A stretch of 64,000 nucleotides of DNA from Rossellomorea sp. SC111 (lineage in GTDB: Bacteria > Bacillota > Bacilli > Bacillales > Bacillaceae_B): the NCBI RefSeq assembly GCF_024733565.1, contig NZ_JANIOC010000003.1, positions 1-64,000 on the forward strand. The letters run 5' to 3'. Both the position numbers and the translations under genes were made by a program. Within the stretch, counting starts at the first letter, position 1, and the number at the start of each line of letters is the position of its first letter. The notes below the pieces were generated by a model. That model made no database searches. It saw only the letters and a list, made by a program, of their open reading frames with translations, and was not told where the DNA came from. Below, piece by piece: positions 43,824 through 52,854 of the stretch.

Positions 43824-44561
43824 TTATTTTACAACCTTGATGTTTTCAATGATGACGTCTTCTTTTGGAAGGTCGTTCTCCCCAACTTCTACGTTAGCGA
43901 TCTTATCCACAATGTCCATACCGTCAACCACCTGTCCAAACACAGTGTGTTTCTGATCAAGCCATGGCGTTCCACCATTCTCCATGTAGGCATCGACGAT
44001 CTGTTCCGGGAAACCGGCAGATTTCATCTGGTCTTCCAACTGAGGATCGATGTCACTTTTTTGTACGATGAAGAATTGGCTGCCATTTGTATCAGGACCG
44101 GCATTCGCCATCGATAAAGCACCACGGAGATTGAATAATTCAGGTGAAAATTCATCTTCAAATGATTCTCCGTAGATGCTTTCCCCACCCGTTCCGTTTC
44201 CATTCGGGTCACCGCCCTGGATCATGAAATCTTTAATGACCCGGTGGAATTTCAATCCATCATAATAGCCCTCTTTACTGTGTTTGATGAAGTTCTCCAC
44301 GGTTTTAGGAGCCTGCTCGGGGAATAACTTGATCTTGATTGTTCCCATGGATGTTTTCATTTCAACTAATTTTTCGTTTTTAGCAACTTCTGTTGTCAGC
44401 TGAGGATAGGTCATATCTTCATCTCCTTTGGTTTCTTCTGCTGTTTTCTGCTTCTCGGATGCTTTTGGCTTTTCTTCAGTGGTATCTCCCTTTTCTGTTT
44501 GTCCACATGAGGCAAGAACTAAACCTAGTAAACAGAGGGTAACGATCATTAAACGCTTCAT
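43824..44561 (-). CDS. Peptidyl-prolyl cis-trans isomerase lipoprotein (cyclophilin), 245 aa
   Basis: Extracytoplasmic folding catalyst. Lipobox LASCG with lipidated Cys19, then a charged linker (about 20-60). Cyclophilin domain residues 65-245: catalytic [22 protein letters not shown], and [17 protein letters not shown]. The linker and lipid anchor set it apart from cytosolic PpiB. GGAGGTACATAT precedes ATG. Single-gene unit divergent from kapB, in the place where B. subtilis carries kinB between patB and kapB. Confidence 0.92.
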   Translation of the reverse strand: MKRLMIVTLCLLGLVLASCGQTEKGDTTEEKPKASEKQKTAEETKGDEDMTYPQLTTEVAKNEKLVEMKTSMGTIKIKLFPEQAPKTVENFIKHSKEGYYDGLKFHRVIKDFMIQGGDPNGNGTGGESIYGESFEDEFSPELFNLRGALSMANAGPDTNGSQFFIVQKSDIDPQLEDQMKSAGFPEQIVDAYMENGGTPWLDQKHTVFGQVVDGMDIVDKIANVEVGENDLPKEDVIIENIKVVK

Positions 44562-44656
44562 ATATGTACCTCCACATGTTACCTTTATAGTAGTTATTTC
44601 TCAGTTTCATTCTGCTTACATTATAATAGAGATTGATGTATTAGAGGAGGTTTTTT

Positions 44657-45055
44657 ATGAAAAACATTCAAATTGGTGATTATGTCACAGCTTTTTATAA
44701 AACGGGAAAATACGTCGGGGAGGTCACGGGAGAGCGCCCTGGTGCCTTTGTCGTGAAGATTCTGGCTGTCTTAAAGCATCCAAGGCAAGGGGACCTGCAT
44801 AACCCTCAATCTGTGGATGTACCATTGTTCCATGAACGGAAAGCACTTGCCCACGGCGAGCGTGCCAACATGCCTGAGAAAATGGTCAAGCCATATGACG
44901 GAGACATCCCTGAGTACAATGAAACACTTATCCATTCATACGTAACGTTGAAGCAGGAACTTGAAGAAGACGCTTCCCCCCACGCACAAAAGAGCCTTGA
45001 AACACTGCAATCCATTCAAAGGGAATACGAATTGATGTATAACCTCACATTTTAA
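44657..45055 (+). CDS. kapB: Kinase-associated protein KapB, 132 aa
   Basis: In B. subtilis KapB is needed for KinB to feed the sporulation phosphorelay. Residues 4-60 form a small beta-barrel-like domain (IGDYVTAFYKTGKYVGEVTGE in parts, FVVKILAVLKHPRQGDLH), residues 85-132 are helical. No lipobox is present, although the family is called a lipoprotein. AGAGGAGGTTTTTT precedes ATG and a TATAAT box lies at 44622-44627. kinB itself is not beside it here. Confidence 0.9.
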   Translation: MKNIQIGDYVTAFYKTGKYVGEVTGERPGAFVVKILAVLKHPRQGDLHNPQSVDVPLFHERKALAHGERANMPEKMVKPYDGDIPEYNETLIHSYVTLKQELEEDASPHAQKSLETLQSIQREYELMYNLTF

Positions 45056-45059
45056 TAAA

Positions 45060-45099
45060 GACGGGGGACGGACCTTCAAATGAAGGTCCGTCCCCCGTC
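45060..45099. terminator. Bidirectional terminator of the GGGACGGACC family, copy 3
   Basis: GACGGGGGACGGACCTTC - AAAT - GAAGGTCCGTCCCCCGTC, perfect 18-bp arms followed by TTTT, between converging kapB and kapD. Confidence 0.85.
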
Positions 45100-45102
45100 T
45101 TT

Positions 45103-45723
45103 TCATGCAAGCTGGTTATAGAATTTGGAGAGGTCGATTCTGTCGCCGATGGTGGTGGGCTCGGCTTTATCGAGGTATTTTTTGTCTTTTTCGACCAGGT
45201 TGTAGATGTGCTGGGTGGTGAGGGCATCATCCAACGCTTTATGGTGCTTTCCGACACCTTCCCTTCCATATTCCTGCACGGCTTTCCATAGCCCCGTCTG
45301 GTTCTGATCACCGAAGAAGCGCTTATATTCCATGGATAAATCGACGAATTGAGCTTGGAAAGGAAATGGAACGCCGGACTGAACACAGTTATCGCGCAGT
45401 ACTTTCATATCCATATTTCCCCACGTTACTACCTTCGCGACCCCCAGGTCATTCAGCCCTTTAAAATAATCAATCAGACATTGGAACGAAATCCCTGAAT
45501 CCACTTCATTCTGGGTGATGGATAAAAATCGTTTGCAGCGGTTGGTCAGTTTGGGGAATGCAGTCGGTTTTACATAAGAGGAAAACGTATCTGACACTTT
45601 CCCATACTCCACCACCACTACCCCGGCCTCGATGATTTCAGGGAAGAAACCTTTGGGGACCCTATGTCGTTCCGGCATAGAAAACTCAAAATCTATAAAC
45701 ACAAGCTGTTCCGCTTTCGCCAC
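45103..45723 (-). CDS. kapD: 3'-5' exonuclease-fold KapD, 206 aa
   Basis: KapD inhibits the KinA sporulation pathway in B. subtilis and has a DEDDh exonuclease fold. Exo I FIDFEFSMP (residues 9-17), Exo II around NMDMKVLRDN and Exo III HKALDDALTTQHIY (HxAxxD) are all present, so nuclease activity is plausible. GAGGGAGTTTACGTG-type start region with ATG at the end of the frame. Convergent with kapB. Confidence 0.9.
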   Translation of the reverse strand: MAKAEQLVFIDFEFSMPERHRVPKGFFPEIIEAGVVVVEYGKVSDTFSSYVKPTAFPKLTNRCKRFLSITQNEVDSGISFQCLIDYFKGLNDLGVAKVVTWGNMDMKVLRDNCVQSGVPFPFQAQFVDLSMEYKRFFGDQNQTGLWKAVQEYGREGVGKHHKALDDALTTQHIYNLVEKDKKYLDKAEPTTIGDRIDLSKFYNQLA

Positions 45724-45827
45724 GTAAACTCCCTCCTCAAATGTAGATAAGACCCCAATTCATCTATAATAAAAGAATTTTTTCAGGATAATCCTATTTT
45801 CCATGCTTCATCCGAAAGGAGAACTGC

Positions 45828-45914
45828 ATGATTAAAATAAGTAGACATGCTCATCATTTCTCCATACTTCTTATTCTTACATTATATCATGCTGAGCCCG
45901 GAAATTATGACTAA
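45828..45914 (+). CDS. Possible 28-aa leader peptide upstream of the MFS gene
   Basis: ATG preceded by GAAAGGAGAACTGC (ideal ribosome site) and a TATAAT box at 45765-45770. The peptide begins MIKISRHAHHFSILLILT and ends HAEPGNYD. It ends 100 bp before the MFS transporter frame. Such short translated leaders control several resistance and efflux genes. Only start signal, promoter-like box and position support it. Confidence 0.35.
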   Translation: MIKISRHAHHFSILLILTLYHAEPGNYD

Positions 45915-46023
45915 TTCCCGGCTTTCCATGCGAATAAATGTTATTCAGTGGACTATGGACCAAATCTTTAATAAAATGAATATTTAGGTATACGAAATAA
46001 AAAACATATAGAAGGTGTTAATC

Positions 46024-47235
46024 ATTTCACAAAAAAGAAAGAATCTAACCATCATGCTCGTGGCCAATTTTCTGGTAGCTGCCAGCGCAACAATGGTGCT
46101 GCCTTTTTTATCCCTTTACATCGAAACCTTTGGAACATATAGTCACGAATATGTGCAGCGCTGGTCAGGTTTTGTCTTTGGAGTTACATTCTTAACGGCG
46201 TTCTTCATATCTCCCTTATGGGGTCGGATCGGGGATCGTTTTGGATATAAACCGATTCTCCTCATCACCGGATACGGGATTGCAACGTCCATCTTCTTAA
46301 TGGGGTTTATGCATTCCGTCGGGGGACTGTTCATTCTGCGGGGGATCATGGGTGCGGTGACGGGGTTCATCCCTACATCGATGGCACTCATTTCCTCCCA
46401 GACCCCTAAGGAAGAAGCGGGACGAACACTTGGCACCCTTCAGATGGGGACCGTATCTGGCGGTTTATTCGGACCGGTGATTGGAGGACTGTTGGCAGAC
46501 AATGTGGGATTTTCATACACTTTCATCTTCACTTCGATTGCCATTGCCACTGCTGCGACTGTCGTCCTTCTCGGGATCGACGAACAAAGAAGCAGGGAAC
46601 AACGGGATCAGCGAAACAAGTACTCGAGTAAAGAAGTCCTCCAGCATATCTTCAGTCATAAACTACTCGTGACGGTCCTGATCCTTTCCTGCCTGATTCA
46701 AGTGGCGAACTTCAGCATACAGCCGCTTCTCGCCTTGTATGTCGATGAACTCACCTCTTCTAGTAATCTGGCATTTTTAGCAGGAATCGCCTTTTCTGCC
46801 ACGGGATTCGGAAATTTGATTGCAACTAGACGATGGGGACAGCTCGGGGACGATATCGGGTACGAAAAAGTTTTATCCATCCTTCTCGTTCTCGCTTCTA
46901 TCTTCATTGTTCCACAAGCCCTGGCTGTCGAGCTATGGCAGCTTGTCCTTTTCCGGTTCCTGTTCGGGATCGCGATCGGCGGCATGATTCCCTGTGTGAC
47001 GGCGTATATCCGTCAGGAAGCGCCCTTGAGTATGCAGGGGGAAGTCCTTGGATATAATCAGAGTTTCCGGTTTCTTGGAAATGTTATCGGCCCGGCTTTT
47101 GGTGGCATCGTGTCCGGATATATTGGCATTTCTTCCGTTTTTTATGTAACAGGTGCTTTATTCTTGGGGGCATTTGGATTATTATGGTGGAGTATACATC
47201 ATTCTGAAACCCCAAGCCATGTGAAAGATTACTAG
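46024..47235 (+). CDS. yuxJ: MFS multidrug-efflux-type transporter (YuxJ-like), about 403 aa
   Basis: Twelve-helix major facilitator, proton-driven export. Motif A at GRIGDRFGYKP (loop 2-3) and again WGQLGDDIGYEK in the second half; FVFGVTFLTAFFISPLWG precedes it. Start is unclear: AGAAGG (46010-46015) points to ATT at 46024 (or ATC 46021); an overlapping GTG at 46015 sits inside the ribosome site, and the first ATG (46054) has no ribosome site and would remove the basic SQKRKN residues before helix 1. Followed at 16 bp by pbpD, as yuxJ-pbpD in B. subtilis. Confidence 0.85.
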   Translation: MSQKRKNLTIMLVANFLVAASATMVLPFLSLYIETFGTYSHEYVQRWSGFVFGVTFLTAFFISPLWGRIGDRFGYKPILLITGYGIATSIFLMGFMHSVGGLFILRGIMGAVTGFIPTSMALISSQTPKEEAGRTLGTLQMGTVSGGLFGPVIGGLLADNVGFSYTFIFTSIAIATAATVVLLGIDEQRSREQRDQRNKYSSKEVLQHIFSHKLLVTVLILSCLIQVANFSIQPLLALYVDELTSSSNLAFLAGIAFSATGFGNLIATRRWGQLGDDIGYEKVLSILLVLASIFIVPQALAVELWQLVLFRFLFGIAIGGMIPCVTAYIRQEAPLSMQGEVLGYNQSFRFLGNVIGPAFGGIVSGYIGISSVFYVTGALFLGAFGLLWWSIHHSETPSHVKDY

Positions 47236-47251
47236 AAAAGTAGAGTGACAT

Positions 47252-49099
47252 ATGAGAGTTTTTGCAGGTTATGTAACGGTGATTGGTTTTATGCTCATCT
47301 TTTTCACCACCTTATTTTTTGCGACAGGTGAATGGAACAAGGTACAAAGCTTTCAACAGGAATTGGAGCATGCAGTGAGTACCGATTCCATCGACCTGGA
47401 TCGTACAAGCTTATTAATTGACGGGGACGGTAAGGTCTTTTCTGAAGTGAACCGGCCTTACCGTCTGTATGTCCCGGACGAGAAGATCCCGCCATTCCTA
47501 AAGGATATACTGGTCTCATCTGAAGATCAGCATTTTTACGAGCACGTCGGTTTCGATGCTGGCGCAATCCTTCGGGCGGTCGTGAAAAATCTGGTCTTCA
47601 CCCATATCCAGCAGGGTGGGAGCACCATTACCCAGCAGCTGGCCCGGAACTTATATCTTGGACAGGAGAAAACCTATAATCGCAAACTGACTGAGTTGTT
47701 TTATGCCCATGAAATTGAACAATCCTTATCAAAGGATGAAATACTGGAGTTATATATGAACGTCATTTACTTCAGTAATGGAGTATACGGGATTGAAACA
47801 GCCTCCCAATACTATTTTCAAAAAAGCGTCACCGACCTTAACCAGGCGGAGATGGCGTTCATCGCCTCGATCCCGAATAATCCGGGGAAATATGATCCCG
47901 TTGACCATTTCGATCAAACGAAGATTCGTCAGGAGCGACTCCTGGATATTCTTGTAAGCGCGTCAAAATTATCGAAGGATGAAGCGGAGAAATTAAAGAA
48001 GATGCCGATCACTCTGAATGTCCGCAAGAAGACCGACCTCTACCCCGATTATGCCTTTTATGTAGAAAACGAGCTAAAGGAACTGATCGCTCTAAACGAA
48101 GGCTATAAGCTGGAACTGGAAAGCGCCGCGTCTAAAGAGGATAAGAATAAAATCGCCAAGAAGCTCGAGAACCGCTTCCAGGACGTGATTTCGTCCGGTG
48201 TCCGGATTCAAACGGCATTGCAGCCCGCTCTTCAACAAAAAAGCGTTCGGGCTTTGAATGGTCAGCTGAATGAAGAATTACAGGGAGCATCTGTCACCAT
48301 CGACAACAAATCAAGAATGATTGTTGCCTTGGCAGGGGGCAGGGATTACAAGAAGTATAATTTCAATCATGCATTTCAAGCCTTCAGACAGCCCGGTTCG
48401 GTTATTAAACCGCTGCTCGTATACGGTCCCTATATCGAGAAATTCAAGGCCGGCATCAATGACAAAGTCAATGCCAATCAATACTGTGTCGGCGACTATT
48501 GCCCGGTCAACTATGGGGGGACCCAGCCGGGTACGGTGACATTGAAACAGTCCATGGCACAATCCTATAACGGATCGGCGCTTCGTCTCATGGAAAAAGT
48601 CGGCATCGAAAAAGCCTTCCAATCCATCTCCCCTTTTTCCTTTGAGAGGGTGATAAAAGAAGATAAAACCTTCGCCTCTTCCATTGGCGGATTCACTTAT
48701 GGGATGAGTCCCCTGGAATTGACGGATGCCTACACCTCTTTTATTGACGGTCGTTATCAGGAGAGTCATGCCATCATTTCAGTCAGTGACAATAAAGGAA
48801 ACATTCTTTATCAATGGAAAAAAAATCCGAAGAAAGTCTGGTCAGCAGACACCACTGCTAAAATAAGAAAAATGCTCAATGAAGGGGCGACTTCCGGTAC
48901 CGGAAGAGCCGCGTACGTATCAAAACCCTTTGTAGGAATCAAAACCGGCACGACCAATAACTATCATGATTACTGGGTGATGGGTTTGACCGATACCCTT
49001 ACGACAGGCGTTTGGGTCGGCCATGATATCCCCCGTGATATGAGTGAGATCGAACGCCAGCGTCCAAGCCATAAAGTGTGGCAGGAAATCATGGAATGA
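47252..49099 (+). CDS. pbpD: Class A penicillin-binding protein 4, 615 aa
   Basis: Bifunctional peptidoglycan synthase. N-terminal membrane helix (residues 5-25); glycosyltransferase 51 domain (about 65-235) with catalytic Glu91 in EDQHFYEH, GGSTITQQLARN and RKLTELFYAHEIE; transpeptidase domain (about 345-600) with SVIK (Ser383), SYN (438-440) and KTG (564-566). Length matches B. subtilis PbpD (624 aa). It lacks the long C-terminal extensions of PBP1. Ribosome site AAAAGTAGAGTGACAT is weak, so coupling with the MFS gene 16 bp upstream is likely. Confidence 0.95.
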   Translation: MRVFAGYVTVIGFMLIFFTTLFFATGEWNKVQSFQQELEHAVSTDSIDLDRTSLLIDGDGKVFSEVNRPYRLYVPDEKIPPFLKDILVSSEDQHFYEHVGFDAGAILRAVVKNLVFTHIQQGGSTITQQLARNLYLGQEKTYNRKLTELFYAHEIEQSLSKDEILELYMNVIYFSNGVYGIETASQYYFQKSVTDLNQAEMAFIASIPNNPGKYDPVDHFDQTKIRQERLLDILVSASKLSKDEAEKLKKMPITLNVRKKTDLYPDYAFYVENELKELIALNEGYKLELESAASKEDKNKIAKKLENRFQDVISSGVRIQTALQPALQQKSVRALNGQLNEELQGASVTIDNKSRMIVALAGGRDYKKYNFNHAFQAFRQPGSVIKPLLVYGPYIEKFKAGINDKVNANQYCVGDYCPVNYGGTQPGTVTLKQSMAQSYNGSALRLMEKVGIEKAFQSISPFSFERVIKEDKTFASSIGGFTYGMSPLELTDAYTSFIDGRYQESHAIISVSDNKGNILYQWKKNPKKVWSADTTAKIRKMLNEGATSGTGRAAYVSKPFVGIKTGTTNNYHDYWVMGLTDTLTTGVWVGHDIPRDMSEIERQRPSHKVWQEIME

Positions 49100-49108
49100 C
49101 TTCATATC

Positions 49109-49145
49109 AAAAAAGCGTCTACAGCATGTGCTGCAGACGCTTTTT
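49109..49145. terminator. Bidirectional terminator (pbpD / yufK)
   Basis: AAAAAGCGTCT-CAGCA - TG - TGCTG-AGACGCTTTTT. Confidence 0.9.
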
Positions 49146-49150
49146 CCCTA

Positions 49151-49726
49151 TTATAATTTCACCTTCGACATAATCGGCAGACTTGCCATCACTCCGTTAT
49201 AAAGCTTCAAAAACACAAAGAAAATCGTCAAAAATAACGAAGACCATGAAAACACCTGCAAACTCACCACTCCGAAAATCCCCCATTTCGAGAGGGACGG
49301 ACTTATTTTATACACAAAGTAGATAAAATAAGCGAGGGAACTCAGGGCAAAGATGATGAAAAGCCCTATAAAAGACTTTAGACTAACCACAGACACCAAG
49401 CCCCCGATGAAGTAAATCATCGAACCTGTACGAACAAGATTATACAACTGCCCATCCGAATCCGTGGCAAAAAACAGCATGGATACCCCATTGATGGTTT
49501 CCGCAATCAGTTTTAAAGCCGCGAAAACCATGAAGAAGGCGACCATTAACAGGATCAAAATGGCAAGCTTAAGCTGTATATCGGATAAAAACTCCCTCAT
49601 GCCCGGGTAGACACCGATTTTTTTGAATACGTCCACGAAGACTCCCACTCCATAAACGGAAAACGTCAGACTAAACAATAGTATCGAAAAAAGGGGTAAA
49701 TAACTTGTTAAGTATGTATTTTTCAC
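49151..49726 (-). CDS. yufK: Membrane protein, YufK-like (DUF5366), 191 aa
   Basis: Five predicted helices, mostly hydrophobic, few polar loops; function unknown. Name rests on position after pbpD and on size, since B. subtilis yufK lies in the same stretch. Start is GTG with GGGAGAGTTTTGA upstream. A half copy of the GGGACGGACC repeat (49292-49304) lies inside the frame and encodes the SPSLS segment of the loop before the last two helices. Confidence 0.7.
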   Translation of the reverse strand: MKNTYLTSYLPLFSILLFSLTFSVYGVGVFVDVFKKIGVYPGMREFLSDIQLKLAILILLMVAFFMVFAALKLIAETINGVSMLFFATDSDGQLYNLVRTGSMIYFIGGLVSVVSLKSFIGLFIIFALSSLAYFIYFVYKISPSLSKWGIFGVVSLQVFSWSSLFLTIFFVFLKLYNGVMASLPIMSKVKL

Positions 49727-49850
49727 TCAAAACTCTCCCATAACGATTCTTCATCCACTCTCATCATAATCGTTTATGGAGATCTTGAAAAGGGTATAGA
49801 ATCAGAAGGAACAATGACAATATGCCTATCTACCCTTAACGCCCACAAAC

Positions 49851-49890
49851 AAAAAAACGCCCCTTCTGTTATGGAAGAAAGGGCCGTTTC
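49851..49890 (-). terminator. Terminator of 85-aa protein gene
   Basis: Minus strand GAAACGG-CCCTT ... AAGGG-CGTTTTTTT; overlaps the stop codon. Confidence 0.7.
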
Positions 49891-50146
49891 ATTCAAGGGA
49901 ATGAGAATGGGGTACCACTCTGATATATTCCCTGGATCCAAATGGTTGTCTCCCTCGAGTGGATTCTTGCATCATTTCCTCTTCCACTTCTTCCGTTTCA
50001 CCATATTGAACCGGTTTGATATTCATACTCGTCGGGTCTTCGGTCTCAATGATTCCCCGATTGAATCGATCTTCGGTTTCCACCATCCACGCAAAGCCAA
50101 AAAAAGCAAAAAATATGGTCGTAACCGCTACTGTTTTCTTTTTCAT
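49889..50146 (-). CDS. Hypothetical secreted or anchored acidic protein, 85 aa
   Basis: Short N-terminal hydrophobic segment (KKKTVAVTTIFFAFFGFAWM, residues 2-21) followed by an acidic hydrophilic body (GETEEVEEEMMQE). It may be a signal anchor with an outside domain. AAGGCGGTGAAGTT precedes ATG and a terminator follows. Family not recognised. It is divergent from the mrp operon. Confidence 0.6.
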   Translation of the reverse strand: MKKKTVAVTTIFFAFFGFAWMVETEDRFNRGIIETEDPTSMNIKPVQYGETEEVEEEMMQESTRGRQPFGSREYIRVVPHSHSLE

Positions 50147-50448
50147 AACTTCACCGCCTTATGGATAGGATTCTCCAATTTGACCGAAACTATTCTGGAA
50201 GTGTCGAGATTCGAGGAGAAAATCCAACAAATTTTTCTACGTGCATTTCCACGTATCTTCATATTTAATACTTCTTGAAAGTTGTGATATGAATGGGATG
50301 CTGAGTAATGCAAGCATTTATTTTTTACGTTATAATGCTTTTTAGGGTTCAGCTTCGGTCGAGTATTGAAGAATGTTGCCGAATAATGAATAAGGTTGAC
50401 ATGAGACCATGTTGAGAATAAACGATTATAATAAGAGGGGGGTTTTAA
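50147..50448. promoter_or_regulatory. 302-bp spacer with probable mrp promoter region
   Basis: On the plus strand a TATAAT box at 50331-50336 (after TTTTTTACGT) is the best -10 candidate, with no good -35. TTGACA occurs at 50397-50402 and TATAAT at 50427-50432, but the spacing (24 bp) does not fit a sigma-A promoter. No riboswitch or small gene seen. Confidence 0.35.
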
Positions 50449-52854
50449 ATGACTTTATTACATTGGGCAATTGTATCGCCTTTTTTATTTGCGGTACTCA
50501 TTCCATTTCTATATAAAGCATTTCGGAATGTACATACCGGCTGGTTCGTACTATTGTTACCGGCAGCTTTATTCACGTACTTTTTTCAATTCATCTCCAT
50601 TACGAGAAACGGGGATACCGTCAAGGAAACCTTGGAGTGGATGCCTTCCTTCGGGATCAACTTCACCGCTTATGTAGATGGCCTTGGATTGCTTTTTGCC
50701 ATGCTCATCACGGGGATCGGTTCATTGGTTGTCCTTTACTCCATTTATTACTTAGATAAAAAGAAGGAGCAATTACATAATTTTTATGTGTACTTGATGA
50801 TGTTCATGGGAGCGATGTTGGGCGTTGTCCTTTCCGACAACCTCATCGTTCTTTATATGTTCTGGGAATTCACTTCCATTTCATCATTCTTATTGATCGG
50901 TTACTGGTACCACCGTGAGCGTTCCAGATATGGAGCACAAAAATCCATGCTCATCACGGTATTTGGGGGACTCAGCATGCTTGGAGGATTCCTGCTCCTT
51001 TATCTGATGGGCGGGACTTTCAGCATCAGGGAATTAGTCGGACAGGCAGATCAGCTTATGACACAGGCGCTTTTCCTTCCTGCCTTGCTTCTGGTACTAT
51101 TGGGAGCTTTCACGAAATCCGCTCAGTTCCCATTCCACATCTGGCTGCCGGATGCCATGGAAGCACCAACACCGGTCAGTGCATATCTTCACTCTGCCAC
51201 CATGGTTAAAGCAGGTATTTATCTTGTCGCCCGCTTGAGCCCGGTATTCGCAGAATCAAGCGTTTGGCTGTGGCTCGTCGGCGGCGTCGGGATTTTCACT
51301 TTATTCTGGGGTTCTTTCAACGCCGTGAAACAAACGGATTTAAAAGGGATCCTCGCCTTTTCCACCGTCAGTCAACTTGGACTCATCATGTCCCTGTTGG
51401 GAGTGGGAGCGGCAGCTCTTCATTACACAGAGCTTGATGATAACATTTATATGGTGGCAACCCTTGCCGCCGTATTCCATTTGATCAACCATGCGACCTT
51501 CAAAGGAAGTTTATTCATGGTCGTCGGGATCATTGATCATGAAACAGGTACCCGGGATATCCGAAAACTTGGCGGGCTGATGAACTTCATGCCCATCACG
51601 TTCACCATTGCCATCATCGGAGCATTCTCCATGGCCGGGCTCCCTCCGTTCAACGGATTCCTTTCCAAGGAGATGTTCTTTACAGGAATGGTCAGGGTCC
51701 TTGAAATGGATATTTTCAACCTGGATACATTCGGCATGATCTTCCCGCTCCTTGCCTGGGTAGGAAGTGTGTTCACGTTTATTTACAGTATGATCCTGGT
51801 CTTCAAAACCTTTACCGGGAAGCACCAACCCGAGAAACTTGAAAAGAAACCGCATGAAGCACCTCTTGGTATGTTGATCTCACCGATCATCTTGGCTTCG
51901 CTCGTGGTCATCTTCGGTTTCTTCCCGAATATCCTGTCAGAGCGGATCATCGCGCCAGCTGTGGAGGCAATCACGCCGAGCCTTATCCAGGAGGGACATG
52001 AGGTCGAAACGCATATTTCATTCTGGCATGGATTTACACCTGAGCTATTCATGACATTTGGGGTCATTCTATTCGGTATCCTGTTGTATCTCCTCTTTCC
52101 TTCATGGAAAAAGGTGTACACATGGATCCCTGAACGCTTTACGTTGAATTCTTTCTATGATGGGGGACTGATTAAGAGCGAGCGAGGCGCACACAATTTC
52201 ACAAGCGGCTATATGACAGGCTTTATCCGTACGTATCTGGTGTACATCTTCTCCTTCTTGATTGCCATATCATTGTTTTCACTGTGGTTCAAAGGAGCGT
52301 TCACCATCAATACGGAAGAGCTTGCGCCGGTCGGAGTATATGAGATTGCCATTGCGCTTCTCCTTGTCATCAGTTCGGTCACCATCCTGTTTGCGAAATC
52401 ACGACTGACGTCCATCATTTCGCTCGGTGCTGCAGGATATACGGTTTCATTATTCTTTGTCTTATTCCGTGCACCGGACCTTGCCCTGACACAGCTTGTC
52501 ATTGAAACCGTGTCGGTGGCCCTGTTCCTGCTTTGCTTCTATCATCTGCCTAAATTAAGCAGGCATGAAGAACGTATGCGGTTTAAACTGGGGAATGCTT
52601 TGATTTCAATCGGAGTCGGAGTGGTCGTCTCATTATTTGCCATTTCTTCCTACAGCTCGAAAATGTTTGATTCCATTTCGAAGTATTATATTGAGAATAC
52701 CCATGATAAAGCCGGCGGGGAAAACATGGTCAACGTCATCCTCGTAGACTTCCGTGGGTTTGATACCATGTTTGAAATCTGCGTCTTGGCCATTGCGGCA
52801 CTCGGCATATTCTCCATGATTAAATTGCGCCTTACAAGGAGGGATGAAGGATGA
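50449..52854 (+). CDS. mrpA: Mrp Na+/H+ antiporter subunit A, 801 aa
   Basis: Largest subunit of the seven-protein Mrp antiporter, which exchanges cytoplasmic Na+ for external H+ and supports pH and salt tolerance. NuoL-like proton-conducting module (about residues 60-480; SDNLIVLYMFWEFTSISSFLLIG in parts, HSATMVKAGIYLVARLSP, LINHATFKGSLFMVVG) and a C-terminal MbhD/MbhE-like part (about 610-790; APDLALTQLVIETVSVALF). AGAGGGGGG precedes ATG. The end overlaps mrpB by four bases. First of seven genes in the usual A-G order. Confidence 0.97.
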   Translation: MTLLHWAIVSPFLFAVLIPFLYKAFRNVHTGWFVLLLPAALFTYFFQFISITRNGDTVKETLEWMPSFGINFTAYVDGLGLLFAMLITGIGSLVVLYSIYYLDKKKEQLHNFYVYLMMFMGAMLGVVLSDNLIVLYMFWEFTSISSFLLIGYWYHRERSRYGAQKSMLITVFGGLSMLGGFLLLYLMGGTFSIRELVGQADQLMTQALFLPALLLVLLGAFTKSAQFPFHIWLPDAMEAPTPVSAYLHSATMVKAGIYLVARLSPVFAESSVWLWLVGGVGIFTLFWGSFNAVKQTDLKGILAFSTVSQLGLIMSLLGVGAAALHYTELDDNIYMVATLAAVFHLINHATFKGSLFMVVGIIDHETGTRDIRKLGGLMNFMPITFTIAIIGAFSMAGLPPFNGFLSKEMFFTGMVRVLEMDIFNLDTFGMIFPLLAWVGSVFTFIYSMILVFKTFTGKHQPEKLEKKPHEAPLGMLISPIILASLVVIFGFFPNILSERIIAPAVEAITPSLIQEGHEVETHISFWHGFTPELFMTFGVILFGILLYLLFPSWKKVYTWIPERFTLNSFYDGGLIKSERGAHNFTSGYMTGFIRTYLVYIFSFLIAISLFSLWFKGAFTINTEELAPVGVYEIAIALLLVISSVTILFAKSRLTSIISLGAAGYTVSLFFVLFRAPDLALTQLVIETVSVALFLLCFYHLPKLSRHEERMRFKLGNALISIGVGVVVSLFAISSYSSKMFDSISKYYIENTHDKAGGENMVNVILVDFRGFDTMFEICVLAIAALGIFSMIKLRLTRRDEG

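Noticed and set aside
49814..50278. 154-codon plus-strand frame
   Set aside because: It is antisense to the 85-aa gene, which has a good ribosome site and terminator; this frame has none.
50397..50432. mrp promoter from TTGACA to TATAAT
   Set aside because: Spacing is 24 bp and the start would fall on the ribosome site, so the two boxes do not form one promoter.
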